DNA of 64,000 bases from Amborella trichopoda (GCF_000471905.2 NW_006495273.1:2218678-2282677), one strand, 5' to 3'; positions 22,880 through 35,355 are shown, numbered from the stretch's first letter. Notes: a model not told the origin generated them from the letters alone. Numbers and translations are program-made.

Positions 22880-24335
22880 ATCTAAATTTTACGAAGAGAA
22901 AGTATCTTGAAATTTTAGAGAGAAACTACCTAAAAAATTTTGAGACGGAGAGAAACAATCTCAAATTTTTTATAGAAAGAAACTATTTTAAATTTAAGTT
23001 TTAAAAAGTAGAAATATCAAAAAAAATTAGAAAGAAAACTATATCAAAGTTTAGAGGTAGAAGTACCTAAAAAAGTTATAGAAAAAAAAACTATCTCAAA
23101 TTTAAAGTTTTAGTGAGAAAGTGCTTTGAAATTTTTTTAAAAAGAGAAACCATCTCAAAAATTTTAGAGGCAAAAACTATATGAAATGTTAAGTTTTAGG
23201 GAGATAAACGATCTAAAAATTTAAGCGAGAGAAACCATCTCATTCTAAGTTCTATAAAGAAAAAGTACCTAAAATTCTTAGAGAGAGAAACTATCTGAAA
23301 TTTTAAGTTTTATGGAGAGAAAAGTACCTGAAAATTAAGTATCTCAAATTTTAAGGCTTAGAGAGAGAAACTATATCAAATTTTAAATCTTAAAGAGAGA
23401 AACTATCTTAAATTTTAAGTCTTAAAGAGAGAAACTTTTTCAAATTTTAAGTTTTAGACAGAGAAAGTACCTGAAAAGTTTTAGATAGAGAAACTATTTC
23501 AAAATGTCTAAAGAGAGAACAATCTCAAATTCTAAGTTTTAGAGAGAGAAAGTACCTAAACATTTTTAGGAGTAGAACCTATTACAAAAATTTTAGAGAA
23601 AGACAATATCTTAAATTTTAAATTTTAGAGAGAGAAACTATTTCTTATTTTAAATATTAGAGAAAGGAAGTACTTGACAATTATTTCACGAGAGAAACTA
23701 TCTCAAATTTTTTTTAAGAGAAAAATTATCTCAAATATTCAATCTTAGAGAGAAACTATTTGAAAAATTTTAGAGAAAAACTATCTCAAATTTAAAGTTT
23801 TAGAGAGAGAGTACTTGAAAAATTTAAGAGAGACAAACTATCTCAAAAAATTTAGAGAGAGAAATTGTCTCAAATTGTAAATTTGGGAAAGAGAAAGTAT
23901 TTTAAAATTTTAGCCAAAGAAAATTTATCAAATTTTAGATAGAGAAATTATCTCAAATTTAAAATTTTAAGCGCCTCAAAATTTTTAGAGAAAAAAAATA
24001 TCTAAAAAATTTTAGAAAGAGAAACTATCTCAAATTTTTAAATTTTAGATAGAGAAAATACTTAGAAAATTTTTAGAGAGAACCTATGTCAAAATTTTAG
24101 TTTAAGAGAGAAATTATCTTTAAAATTTTAAAGAGAAAAATTATCTCAAATTTAAAGTTTAAGAGTGAAATTATCTAAAAATTTTAGAGTGAAAAGAAAA
24201 CTAAAATTTCAGAAACGGAAACTATATCCAATTTTAAAGAGAGACTACCTAAAATTTTAGAAAGAGAAACTATCTTAAAATATTTTTTTAAAAAAATATC
24301 TTTATTTTTCAATTTTTAGAGAGAAACTCTACAAT
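22880..24335. repeat. Degenerate tandem array, alternating ~30-bp and ~26-bp half-units
   Basis: About 1.45 kb composed of two alternating words: GAGAGAAACTATCTCAAATT with TTAAGTTTTA, and GAGAGAAAGTACCTGAAAA with ATTTTA. The combined period is roughly 55 bp, giving on the order of 25 units. Copies are strongly diverged yet the GAGAAACTATCTCAAA core stays recognisable throughout. No long frame on either strand. I do not know this satellite. Confidence 0.8.
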
Positions 24336-24510
24336 TTGGTTCAACCCTTGGGAGTAAATACTGTATGCTCCCTTAGTAGCATGAAATATTTTTCGCATTA
24401 AATAATCTAACATCCACTTTCAGATTCTCTAGAGTCTTTCAGATTCTCTAGAGTTACAGTTTCTAAGGAAGAGAGGTGTTCGTGTTGTCTAAGAAATAGA
24501 ATTCGGTCCA
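24336..24510. mobile_element. Fragment of MITE family C
   Basis: CCTTGGGAGTAAATACTGTA and TGCTCCCTTAGTAGCAT correspond to the edge of family C, and the following AATAATCTAACATCCAC matches the equivalent place at about 9778. A 20-bp word (CTTTCAGATTCTCTAGAGT) is duplicated at 24418-24456. Confidence 0.4.
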
Positions 24511-24859
24511 TATGAGGTGTAGAAGATATGAGACAAGACGTTTGGCGTGATTTTCAGATAGGAATATAAGGCAACAAGTTTTGGAGTAGTTTTCAGGAAT
24601 CTTTCATTAAATTTTCTTCTTCTCCGGCCCCTCTCACCATCTCCAAACACAAAAAAGAGAGGCAACTTTCACCTTCTCCTCCAAACCCCAAAAAGAGAGA
24701 CTAAGAAATATCCAGCACCCTAACAAGTACTAACATGATCACCATTTTCACTCAAAAAAGTTCCAAAATAGTAGATCATCATTCATCAGATTAGATGTTT
24801 CTCCTTTATAATCCCCAATTTGGATACTTCAAAGATCATCCCCTACTCTTTCACGGCAT

Positions 24860-25060
24860 TGACCATATGCTTCAAAAAACTTGCCATAAGTTCACCAAGT
24901 TGATCTGGATTTTGGATAGTTGAGTTATCCAAAGCAAAAATAACTTCCACTTTATCTGTATTTTGGATATTTGATTTATCCAAAGCAAGAACAACTTCCA
25001 CATTATCGTTAAAACTTTAGAAGAACAGTAAGGGCCTTTCACATTCTCCCTAAAAAAAAA
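24860..25060 (-). pseudogene. Degraded coding remnant, part 3 (unrecognised gene)
   Basis: Read on the minus strand from about 25010, one frame gives DNVEVVLALDKSNIQ, then the near-repeat KVEVIFALDNSTIQNPDQLG, then ELMASFLKHMVNAVKE and a stop near 24852. The DNA behind the repeat (GGATTTTGGATAGTTGAGTT and its partner) is a tandem duplication of about 54 bp. Composition looks coding but I recognise no family. It may belong with the fragments at 25300-25990. Confidence 0.4.
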
Positions 25061-25189
25061 TTTCATGTTCTTCAAGAAAACAAAAGGGAGTAGAACATTT
25101 CTATTAGGAAATGAAAAAAATAATTGTACTATTCCCATAATTACTGATTACAACATACACCTTCTATATTAACCGGATATACAATAGCA

Positions 25190-25990
25190 AGCTCCCCTCA
25201 ACTCGAACATAGATAATCACCGAAATCCTCAACTTCCGAACATAGATCGTCGCTGAAATCAATATAACTAAGAGTGAACATAGATAATCGATGAAATCCT
25301 CAACTTACGTATATCATCGCCGAAATCAATATAACTAAGAGTAGCATATTCAGTGCTCTCGATGTCATCAAACTTCTCCACTCGTTCCCAAGCCTGCTTC
25401 CAACCAGCGCAACTGTACTTGTTCCCATTAAGCTCACCCTCTTTTCGTTGATCCATCCCTACCAGCGCAACTATACTGGTTCCCATTGAGCCCATATACT
25501 TGTTACCAGCCAAGTATATTCCCATTAAGCCCATATACTTGTTCCCATTAAGCCCACCCTCTTCCCCCTCCTCCCTTGATCTATCCAGAAGATATTGGCC
25601 ATCTCCTCTGTCCCTCTTCCCCTTGATCTATCCAGAAGACCCACTCTTCTATGATAGAATGTATCCAGAAGACATTGGTCATCTACGATAGCATGTGATT
25701 ACCTGGCCCTTGCCTCCCCAAGCTCCTCTTTGACATCACCATACTGATCACTAACAACTCTGCAGCGAATTAGCTCCTCTTTGACATCACCAGACTGGTC
25801 ACTAACAACTCGGCAGCGAATTTCACACTTGACGATGTAGTCATCACCCACACCAACATATACTTTTTACTCCAACACATACTTCTTGACGATGTAGTCA
25901 TCACCCACTCCAACATATACTACTTGACGATGTAGTCATCACCCTCCCCAACATATACCACAATAACAGGGTATGGCAAAAGTAGTGAGT
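25190..25990 (-). pseudogene. Degraded, internally duplicated coding remnant (unrecognised gene)
   Basis: GC-richer than its surroundings. The minus strand has a frame with KQAWERVEKFDDIESTEYAT followed by LSYIDFGDDI (about 25300-25400), and further upstream (25700-25990) pieces reading VGVGDDYIVKCEIRCRVVSD and SGDVKEELGEARAR. Nearly every piece is locally duplicated: ACGATGTAGTCATCACCC three times (about 25832-25945), AGCTCCTCTTTGACATCACC twice (about 25720-25790), a CATAGATAAT/ATCGCCGAAAT block twice (25208-25340), GATCTATCCAGAAGA-type words three times (25578-25670). I cannot name the parent gene. Stops and frame changes between pieces argue against a functional product. Confidence 0.45.
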
Positions 25991-26779
25991 TCGTAGCAAG
26001 CCCTGCTGCATAAAGAAAAATTGTTGAGAAAGAATCTCGCTCTTAAAATGCAACCAAGGAATTTAATAAGTTTACATTATATACAATAACTATATAATAT
26101 AAAATTAGGTATGGGCCACTTGGGGTTAGTGGCTTGGGCATAAGTTGCCCACGCATAAACTACTTTTCCAAATTTGCCATGTGCAATTTGACAGGGCTTG
26201 ATTTTCAAATTTGAATGGATTGTGATTATACTCGAATTGAATTTTTGGCAAATACTGCTAGAACTTGTTTTCCCAAAGAGAGATGCATATGTTCGAGAGA
26301 GGGAGAAGAACTTATCTTTTTAAGATAGTTATGTAAGAAAATAATATTCTGCCCATGATAAAAATAGAACTCAAGATGTTAATATATCACGTTGTAATTC
26401 CCTGCCGCTCAGACCATAGAGTCATGAACCTATCCCTAAAAGAGAGGAACTTATCCCTCAAAGGGAAGGAGCTTCCCTAGGAGAGAAGATATTCATCAAT
26501 GAAAAAATATTTTCTAAAACTTGGGAGGAATATCTATCGTTTTTGTTTTCCAAAGCCATCAGAAACCGATTGGTTGAAAGTGTGATATTTGCATTAACAA
26601 TTACCACATCATATAAGTCGATATACAACTACCTTACTACAGCTTTCACTTGTCCTTACATAAAAGCAGCTTGACATATACTCAAAACAAAAGTAAATTT
26701 CCATCAATATCTAACCAAAATAACGTCACGTTTTCCATTAGGTTTGGACCATTTGTTATAATATATTGCCTTTTTCAAA
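25991..26779. other. Intergenic, no gene seen
   Basis: No coding frame or recognised element. Confidence 0.5.
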
Positions 26780-27142
26780 GGGAAAAGTTTATATAGAGCC
26801 GAGGCTCTAAACAATCATATTCGAGCTTACCTCAAAATTTTAACTAAACGAGATTGTTTTGATGTTCAAAAATCCTCAAATTGATCATCTCAACATCAAG
26901 ATGCAAGGACATAAGAACAAAATTGATTTTTTGTAATGAATTTTTTGATCGTCAATTTTCAAGATTTTATAGATCTGTCGATCTATACCCTTTTTAAAGC
27001 TTTAAAATCTATAAATAAAAATGAAAATATATTTTAAGGCTATCGCAAAGATTTCCATTGTTGAAACCATATTTCTTGACACTATCTAAAGGTAGGCTCT
27101 AATTTGATTGTTTAGAGTCCAAGCTCTATACAAACCACGCCC
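26780..27142. mobile_element. MITE family A, copy 3 (full length)
   Basis: Begins GGGAAAAGTTTATATAGAGC and ends CTCTATACAAACCACGCCC; the TIRs pair over about 50 bp including CTAAACAATC. TTTTTCAAA on the left and TTTTGCAAA on the right could be an imperfect 9-bp target duplication. Non-coding. Confidence 0.75.
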
Positions 27143-28540
27143 TTTTTTGCAAATTATTTACTACCGGAAACATGCAGTCTCCTTCCAAAACTAAAAAAAG
27201 TATATAATGTATGAACTTGGATTTTTTTTTTTTTCAAAGAGTTAAAATGTTTTCTTTAAGTATAAAGGAGTAAAGCTTTAAAATTACAAGATAAATAAAT
27301 AAATAAATGTAATTCTCTATTTCAAAAGATAGCCTTTTTAAACTAAACTTACTACCTCATGGCTACATCTGCGTCTAACGGCCCAGATTGAATCTGGGAT
27401 AGTCGCTACCTCATTTCGTATTTGAATTTACTTTTTTTTCTACAAGTTTATATTACATGAAATTTTACCCATCCATTCTTCTCATCAAAATTCAATGATG
27501 TCATTGTGCAAGATTTTGGTGTGCACACTCTCGCTAAAGGAGTATGAGAAGCCGTTTGGATACCTGAAAATATATTGTCTGTGAAATATATTAAATGGAT
27601 TGTCACTGTTTGGGTGGTATTTAGATGCAACATGGAAAATACATTGTTACTGTTTTGCTATGTCGAGAACAAATACGGAAAATGCATTGCCAACATTTTT
27701 TTTTTTTTCTTTTTTGGCTTTATACCCAATACACGGTTGAGCGTACAATTTCTATTAGCATGTAGCTTAAACTTTATCCCTGTTAGTATGTATCTTAAAC
27801 TTTATAATTGTATCAGGCATAAGAATTTGCCACACCTTTTGTATGCCTTTGTATCTTGACTTGGAATCACATGTTTTCAAGATGTTAACACTTTGGAATA
27901 ACATACTTTTATTATGATAAGCCATCATATTTTTTCTTGTGCTAAAGTCTTTCGATCATCTCTCTCCAGAAAACTTCCATCTGCAAATTCAAAAGAAAAA
28001 AAAAAGTTTAAACAAATTTCGCTACTAACCTAGAAGGCTTCATGACTAAATGAGATGGATTAGAGGAGCAGTTATGTTGGGGCATTAGAGGAGATTGAAG
28101 AGATAAATTAATTTTAAAAAGTTTTGAAAGAAAAAAATAATTCAAACACACTGATTTGATGATTCTCTGTGAGTGAACTCAAGTATTTCAAATTTAACAG
28201 CAAACAATAACAGCAAAAAAAATAAATAAATAAATCCCAAAAAATAAACAAACTCATCTTAAAAGAGAACAAAAAAAACTAAATATTGGATATCTATAAA
28301 TAAACAATAGCTACCGTTTGTTTGCAGAAGATAAATAAACCATCAGAAGATAAATAAACAATAACTACAACTTTGTTGGCAGAAGATGGGGCTCCTGATT
28401 TTTGAAATTTAAATATACATGAGATTATGTTTGAAAAATGAGCTATTGGTTGCTTAAGACAGGCTAGCGCTTTTTAACTACCCATTTCAACTACTCGTTG
28501 AAGAATTTGAAGAATTTTTTTGGTTTAGGAGGTGAATATC
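27143..28540. other. Intergenic, no gene seen
   Basis: The 94-codon frame at 27575-27859 contains a T-run-encoded Phe stretch and is not credible. At 28268-28385 the word AGAAGATAAATAAAC is locally duplicated. The patch AGATTTTGGTGTGCACACTC at 27513 echoes 10470. Confidence 0.45.
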
Positions 28541-28544
28541 TTTT

Positions 28545-28760
28545 GGGTAAAAAGAGACGTAGGAAAGATTTTTTCGATGAGCTGTTAAATGGGTAATAGA
28601 TTTTTCACTCGATGAGCTGTTAAATGGGTAATAGATTTTTCACCTTCCTGACAAATTTGACTGATTACCCGTTAATTTTCACCTTCCACCCGAAAGATTT
28701 CTGAGATTACCCGTTAAATGAGTATATAGATTTTTCACTCTAATAGATTTTTTGATTTTT
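28545..28760. repeat. Local duplication (about 36-bp unit)
   Basis: GATGAGCTGTTAAATGGGTA followed by ATAGATTTTTCAC occurs at about 28577 and 28613; diverged pieces of the same words (TTACCCGTTAAATGAGTA) follow to 28740. Confidence 0.65.
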
Positions 28761-29095
28761 TGAGAAATCTCAAGTAATCTCTTTCTATTTCTTTACTAAT
28801 GAAGTGTATCTAAACAATGAAAATGTCATATTTTTATATAATCTATTTTTATATAATAGATTTTTAGCTTTCGAAATACGCCTTAGGTGTGTTTGACCTA
28901 TAGAGTTTTTGAGAATGTAAGGGACTTTCTCACAAAAAAATCAGGAAATATCAAGTAATCTCTGTCTATTTTTTTATTAATAAAGTGTACCCAAATAAAA
29001 ATGTAATATTTGTATGTAATCTATTTTCATATAATAGATTTTCAGGTTTCTAAACATGTGTTTGACCCATAGAGTTTTTGAGAATAGAAGGACTC
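28755..29095. repeat. Tandem duplication of about 170 bp
   Basis: AAATCTCAAGTAATCTCTTTC, AATAAAGTGTA, TAATCTATTTTTATATAATA and CATAGAGTTTTTGAGAAT-type words recur in order in two copies, about 28768-28925 and 28945-29090. Confidence 0.7.
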
Positions 29096-29454
29096 TCCTA
29101 CAAATTATGGAAGACTGTTATTCCATAAAAATGCTCTTATTCCATCACTTTTTATAGAATAGATGTCTACCAAAAATGAATCCATTTTAACACTAAAAAA
29201 CTGTATGGAAGGTCACCATTCCACTTTACAGCTACTACATAGTAATATCAAACATGAAAGTGGGACATTTAACTCCCACTTTCAGAAACTTCCACTTATC
29301 AAACAGGCCATTAAAGAGTACGTTTGGATATGGAGGAATTATTTCAGAAATTCCCGTTTCTTTTGTATTTGTTAAGTTTTATAGAAAACTGTCAGATTTT
29401 ATTTTGAGGTAGATTAGGTATATTTCTCTCGCACATATTGGCTCTTTTGTCGTG

Positions 29455-29700
29455 ACAGTTGGTTTAGTATGGGATACAAGATGGAAAGTGCGTTACATAA
29501 GTTATAATTTGGTTTTGTAACGGTAAAGATCGGTTTTATTCGAAAAAGATGGAGAAAGTCGGAATAACAATGCATTGCATTTGTATTTTGAAATCCCGGT
29601 ATGGATCGGTTTTGTCCGAAAAAGATGGAGACAAAAAATTTAGTCAAAAATTCGGATGAGCCAAAAATTAGGTGAGTCAACTTATCATGAATATTTCGAA
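29455..29700 (+). repeat. Dispersed repeat family E, copy 2
   Basis: Shares GTATGGGATACAAGATGGAA, AATTTGGTTTTGTAACGG and GATCGGTTTTATTCGAAAAA with copy 1 at 11087-11540. The GATCGGTTTT block is itself duplicated (about 29528 and 29596). Confidence 0.5.
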
Positions 29701-30696
29701 TTTTTCTGGGAAAAATGGTGTGAAAAAATGGATAGGTAAAGAGGGCACAAGATGAAAGTATAATTGGCAGTTATTGTATGGATATGTCAAAGTCACTAAA
29801 CACTAATTATATCAGTTCCAGTAAAAAAAAAATCTAAGTTTTTTATGTCTATTGAAAAACTCAGAATTCTTAATGGATTTCAACTTAAAATTTTTTAGAC
29901 TTTTATTTTCCTTCTATTTCTGCATCTTTCTCGAAGAAGCTAGCTTAAATGGAAAGAGAGGGGGCAAATTTATTTCTTTTTTTTGGGAATGATAAAATTT
30001 GTTATTTTTATTTTTAATAGTAAAAATATTGATTTTGCATAAAAACAAAAAAGTTAGTAGTATGGAATGAGGGAAGTAGGTAAAACATCTTACAAAATTA
30101 TTACCGGCATGAAAACTTTCATATTTGTTCAGGGTGGGTTAAATTACTGAAATGCCTCTACTTTTTCAGGGTTTTCAACTCTAAAATCTGAATAGGGGAA
30201 ATTAAGAAATTTTTATTTCGATTCTTTTTAGGAAATACGAGTAACATGAAAATTAAAGACAAAAGCAGCTAATGTTATGAAATTTAGAAATTCTTTAAAA
30301 TATTTTTCAAAATAAATCTTCTTGTCCACATACGACGGTGTCCTACACTAATATCGGAGATATTCAGTCTCCCCAACATCTTGGTATCCAAGAACCAAGA
30401 TCCGAAATTTTGAATATCCACAAGTCCTATTTTAAGGGAGATTGAATATCTCGGATCTCGTGCGGATTGTATGGCCACATACCAGTACCAACATATTTGT
30501 TAAAATACCGCATTGTATTCACCCCCTTCCATATATTTTATCTCTCTCTCACTCTGTTGAATGTGTGACCTTAACTATTTCAAAACACGAAATGATCTGA
30601 TAGAGTGGCGGCCCCTTCTAATTAGGGTTGGGCCTTCACCAACTTTAGATCCACAACGTTGGATCTCAACCCTATATCAAGAGAGAGGTTGGGTAC
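29701..30696. other. Intergenic, no gene seen
   Basis: A 64-codon minus frame at 30284-30478 has no recognisable content. No element bounded. Confidence 0.45.
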
Positions 30697-30969
30697 TAAG
30701 GTGGCAATGGACTCGGACCTGATCTGAGACTCGAGGGGAAGACCCGATCTCAATCTAGGTATGGGTCAAAAAAATAGACCTGTTGGGTCAAGCTCGGGTC
30801 CAAATCTTGAACCCGAATCTCATTCGAGCCAGGGCCCTGGTCTGAGTTCGGATCTGATCAGGTCTAGTTGGGTCCGAATCTAAGTCCCACACTATTTTAT
30901 TGGGTCCGGGTCCCATATTATTTTTCAGATCCAAGCCAGACCCAGACCCTACCCGTCGCCACTCCTAGA
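30697..30969. mobile_element. hAT-like MITE (GGTGGCAATGG ends, CGGGTCC-rich)
   Basis: Starts TAAGGTGGCAATGGACTCGG; the reverse complement of the right end reads TAGGAGTGGCGACGGGTAGG. The interior is rich in GGGTCC, GACCCGA and TCGGGTCC words, far more GC-rich than the flanks. Elements with GGGGTGGCAATGGG termini and tandem-like GGGTCGGG content are common non-autonomous hAT elements of plants. A target duplication is not clear. Confidence 0.55.
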
Positions 30970-31307
30970 CTACACGGGGTACATGTTCCACCGGTTACAC
31001 GAGAAGCCTGAATGGCATGCATAACTTTATGACTTTTCATCCTCCTCCCGTGGTGGCAAAATAAAACAAGTACAGGCCTTGTATGAACTTAAATCTTCTT
31101 CTTGCCCCAACTTCACCTCTTGAACCCTTCCTTGCCTACACATTGTAAGGTCCTATTAAATGAAGCAAAATGTTTGGTTTTTATTTTATGCATTTATGTT
31201 TTTCTTTATTTTTCATTTCTCTATTTTTTATTTTTCTCAAAAGTTATGTTTTGAATAAATTTATTGGTCGTCTTACTTAGGCATTAGATAATATATATAT
31301 ATATGAT

Positions 31308-31696
31308 GCGGTTTGTATAGAGCCGAGGTTCTAAACGATCAAATTAGAGCCGACCTTTAAATAGTGTCAAGAAATATGTTTTTAATGCTGGAAAGTTTTG
31401 TGATAGGCTTAAATTATATTTTCATCTTTAGTTGTAAAATTTAAGGCTTCAAAAAAAGTGTAGATCGAGAAGATTTATGAAAACTTGAAAATATTAAAAA
31501 TTGACAGTCCAAAAATGCGTTATAAAATGCACTATTTATGAAACTTGAAATCCATTTTCTTCTCATGTTCATGCATCTGGATGTGAAGATGATCAATTTG
31601 ATAATATCTGGGCATCAAAACAACCTCTTCTAGTGAAAGTTTTGACGTACGCTCTAATTTGATTGTTTAGAGCCTAAGCTCTATATAAACTTTCCC
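31308..31696. mobile_element. MITE family A, copy 4 (inverted, full length)
   Basis: Begins GCGGTTTGTATAGAGCCGAG and ends GCTCTATATAAACTTTCCC, i.e. the reverse complement of copies 1 and 3. Flanked by ATATATATA on both sides, which is compatible with a 9-bp duplication but is too simple to prove it. Confidence 0.75.
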
Positions 31697-32399
31697 ATAT
31701 ATATATTAGGGTTTTCATTTGAAATTTCAAGAAAATAAAAAAAAAGAAGTTTATATATAGGATTTTTAACGGTTCACACCCATGAACGAATCTGTATGTG
31801 TATTTCAATTTTTTGTCTTCATTTTGGGGTTTTCCTAAATAATTTTGAGAAATCCAAAATATTTTATAAGATTTATTGTTAAAAAATAAAGTTTATAGGC
31901 AGGGCTTAGATTTTTTTATTCTTGCATGTTTGTTGGGTAGGGTTTAGATTCAATTGTTCTTACTTTTTTTAGTTCTAATTTTCTTAGAGATTCATTGTAT
32001 TTTAAATTGCAAAATGATAGTGTGGTACGCAAATAGGAACCAGACTCTCGATATTCACAACTTTTTTTCAATCAAAATATGTTCACCAACTCTTTTCACA
32101 AATCGACTTAGTTTGATTTTAAAAGTTCTTGTTGTTTTTCAAAATCATTTTCAAGCTCGGTAGGGTCTACCGATCTGAATCAACCGGTTCGACTAGGAGC
32201 AATGGGTTCCTTGTCCTCCCGGTTCGGTTTTTAAAAACCCTGACCGGATCAATGGATTCAATTGCCCCACTTTAACCCTCTACTCTTTGATCTTCTTCTT
32301 CTTTCTCTCTCGTGTTGCTCTTTTTTGCTTTTTCCAAAACCAAACTTAAAACTACGGTAAACAACCAGTCTTCATTGGTATTCAACCATATGTTAATGT
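31697..32399. other. Intergenic, no gene seen
   Basis: Near 32155-32255 a patch with CCGGTTCGGTTTTTAAAAACC resembles the AAAACC-ended MITE-like patches at 35295 and 36475, without clear ends. Confidence 0.4.
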
Positions 32400-32720
32400 C
32401 TTACACTGATTTTTTTATGAAAATTGGTTCATGCGGGCCGGATTCTACATATGTGGTCGAGAAGTATAAAGCAGCCATCTGAAAGATGGATGCAAATATG
32501 TGTTTCATTTAAAAACAATTAAAACTAATGGTCCAAATGTTTTCTTACTAAAATTATTATTTTTAATTTTAAATTTTTTTTTTTTTTATTTTGTAATCTT
32601 TATCTTAGAGATTAGATATCCTTAAAAATTAAGTTCAAAAATCTATCTCAAAAATAGATTTATTAAGGGACCCGTCTTTCCACATGTGTGGGCTTGCCCC
32701 GCATGCTAACCGTGTCCTTC
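32400..32720 (+). repeat. Dispersed repeat family D, copy 1
   Basis: AAAGATGGATGCAAATATGTG, TTTCATTTAAAAACAATTAA, GAGATTAGATATCCTTAAAA and CCACATGTGTGGGCTTG appear in the same order as at 41640-41995. The right edge is a small hairpin around CACATGTGTGGGC. Confidence 0.5.
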
Positions 32721-33269
32721 TTTTATATGTCTCAAGCAATGGATGATACAGCCAAAAAACACAATGTCTTCTCTATATCTTAATCACTTGACAACATTTT
32801 CCTAGAAAAAATCCCAGAAACCATATTCTCAAAACTCATTACCCATCCGAGAAAATATCACCTTTTCAAACACCTTCTCAACAAGATTGACAAACCCCAT
32901 TTGAAGAAAGGGATTGACTATTTGTCAGGTGGTATACGCTACTCTCATCATCATAATAATCAATCACGAAGAAATATTAACAGAATAAACAGTTTTTTTT
33001 TTTTTTGACAAGTATAATCAACAGGATTTTATATGAAATTTTAAATTTTTTTTTTTAAGGAATCATGGGCAAGATTCAGAGGAATGACAAAAGCTGCATC
33101 GCCAAGAGGCTGGTCAAAAAACCTAAGGGGGAATGGTGGCGGAAGAGATGACTAGCTAAAGATGGATGAGAATGAGAAAACTAATAATAATAAAAAAAAA
33201 ATAGTGATTTATAAAAGAGGGCCAATGTGATTAATGCCCCTCGCAAATAATCATGTGTGGAGAACCTCA

Positions 33270-33640
33270 TAGTTGGGCTCACCTATTCGAGCCTTCTCAC
33301 AATATATACGAATATGCACAACATAACCTTTACTTTTATAGGACAAGACACCAAACAGTTTTGTGTGTGAGTATGAGTGGAAAAGTATATAAATAAATAA
33401 ATATTAATAGATAAAAAAATACACACGAGATTTATGTGGTTCACCTTTTCAGATATATCCATACGAAAAATAATAATCAATCTACTAAAAAATTGGAATT
33501 AAAGTATCTTCCAAGAGACAAATTCTCTCTCGGGTTACAAGTCTCTTCAACTCGATCTTTTTTGAAAAGGAAAAGAGGAACACTAAAGAAACCCTGGCCC
33601 TTACTTTGGGCTTAAATAGAACTTCAATGACATGCCTAGC
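33270..33640. mobile_element. Decayed LTR-like fragment
   Basis: GAGATTTATGTGGTTCACC (about 33427) is the word typically found in plant Copia-type LTRs, also present as GATTTACGAGGTTCACC in the element at 14997-17166, followed by words about CTCTTCAACTC. No partner LTR, binding site or ends can be defined; an old fossil. Confidence 0.35.
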
Positions 33641-33767
33641 AAGTCATTGTATATTATGCACCCCATACAAAGGTGCAATAGCTAATGGGATCCCAGAAGG
33701 GGTACCCCAACACAAAATCGATCCAGGAATCTTGTGATTTAAATACATGGGATTGTATATTACGAAA

Positions 33768-33830
33768 CCAAGGTTTTGGTACAAAGAAGTCAAATTCACT
33801 TGGTTTTGGTACAAAGAAGTCAAATTCACT
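33768..33830. repeat. Perfect 30-bp tandem duplication
   Basis: TTGGTACAAAGAAGTCAAAT within a 30-bp unit appears twice without a change, so the event is recent. Confidence 0.9.
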
Positions 33831-34089
33831 TGGCCACTTGACGTGAAATTTAAGAGAAAAAAGTGCAACATTCAAGAAATTTTATTTTAGGTTTTGTATT
33901 CAAATAATGAAAAACATTTTCAACCACCCAATTTCAAATCCAACTATCAATAATAATTGTGACCTCCTTGTATCAAAAGTAAATGGGCTCATTATATACA
34001 TTTCCTAATATATAGTCTTGAAAAGTATATCTAATTATGATATTATGTTAAAAAGCTCCAAAATCCATGAAAAGCCAGCTAGAGCAAAG

Positions 34090-34425
34090 ATATACCTAAA
34101 AAACCACTAGAAATGGTTGTTTACATGCCAAAAAACCTCTAGATATGGTTGTTTACATGCCAAAAATATTAATTATCTCGATCTCGAGATATGTGAATAT
34201 GAAAAAAATTCAAATCCTAAATAGAGGACATATTGTAACACATTATATGGGCCGTCTATTTTTAAAATTATCCAAGTACTTATAGAACTAATCAATTTGC
34301 ACTATTTTTTAAGCTTAAAATCATAATCAGCGATGAAAATAGATTTCCAAAGCATCATAACAAGTTTTAAAAGAGAGCCTTACTTTTTTTTGTTTGAGGT
34401 TTATACAGTTCTAAAACCTGAAAAG
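34090..34425. mobile_element. MITE, diverged relative of family A
   Basis: Word order AATTATCTCGATCTCGAGAT, ACATATTGTAACACATTATA, GGGCCGTCTATTTTTAAAA, CAATTTGCACTATTTTTTAA, then GTTTATACAGTTCTAAAACC matches the family scheme. Ends are blurred. A word ATGGTTGTTTACATGCCAAA is duplicated at 34112-34163. Confidence 0.45.
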
Positions 34426-35355
34426 GAATTGAAAGGCTTGTCAGTCAAGGCTGTACATGTATAATTTCTCTTCCATACTCGAGAGTGGCTGCACATTTAT
34501 AATTTCACCTCCATACCCCTTTGCTTCCCTTAGAGATTTAGGCCATGAGACACAAATTTTGTCATCGCTCTTGTCTATACCTTATCCATATCCCAGATCT
34601 CTATCTGTCTCTGGGATCTAAAAAAATGGTTCTCTCTCTCTTAAGCTTTTTGTCCTTTTGTCCCCTCATTATTCAGAACTAACTACTGTCTTACACACAG
34701 GGCCTTGGTGCTGGATCACCTCTTTTACCTATAGCATTGAATATTGTAATGGTGCATTGGCCTCTATTTGAATAAGTGACATATGTATGTTATATGAATA
34801 TTTAGTTTTGGTATAGGAGGTTATACTTATTATTTGCCGTCATATGTGAAATTTAACGGTATGAGTTGAGCTACAAAGTTTAAAAAAAAAATTATGACTT
34901 TAAGTCTGATCAATAACACACTCCTAACTACCCCTGATTTTACATTAAAAAATTGAAAGTAATTGCGATCGTATTGTACCAATAATAAATGATCCTATTG
35001 TATACTTTTCCCTACTAAAATTTGGAATCGGGGCAACTCCAATCGGACATAGACTTAGACCACATGCCAACAAGTTCACTCGGGACAAGAACTCCTAGTC
35101 TCAGTGTTTGGAAAACATAGATCACTTGGATAGATCGTCCGTCTTAAATACTGGTCAGAATCAAAGCTCAGCGGTCCATATCAACGATCTCATTGACTGA
35201 ATTGACTAATAAAGAATAAATTTTTTTAAATTTTTTTAATAAAGAATAAAAGGTGGGGCAGATCAAGTGATTAGGATCCAGATCAATGTTTTTTAAAACC
35301 CTGCCAAGTTTGAAGCAACATGTTTTCCAACACTACTTCAATGTATATTAAAAAT
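34426..35355. other. Intergenic, no gene seen
   Basis: No convincing frame. A 17-bp AATAAAGAATAAA-containing word is duplicated at 35205-35250; AAAACCCTG near 35297 may be a MITE edge. Confidence 0.4.

Noticed and set aside
22880-24335. CRISPR-like array
   Set aside because: Repeats are degenerate and contiguous with no unique spacers, and the DNA is from a plant nucleus.
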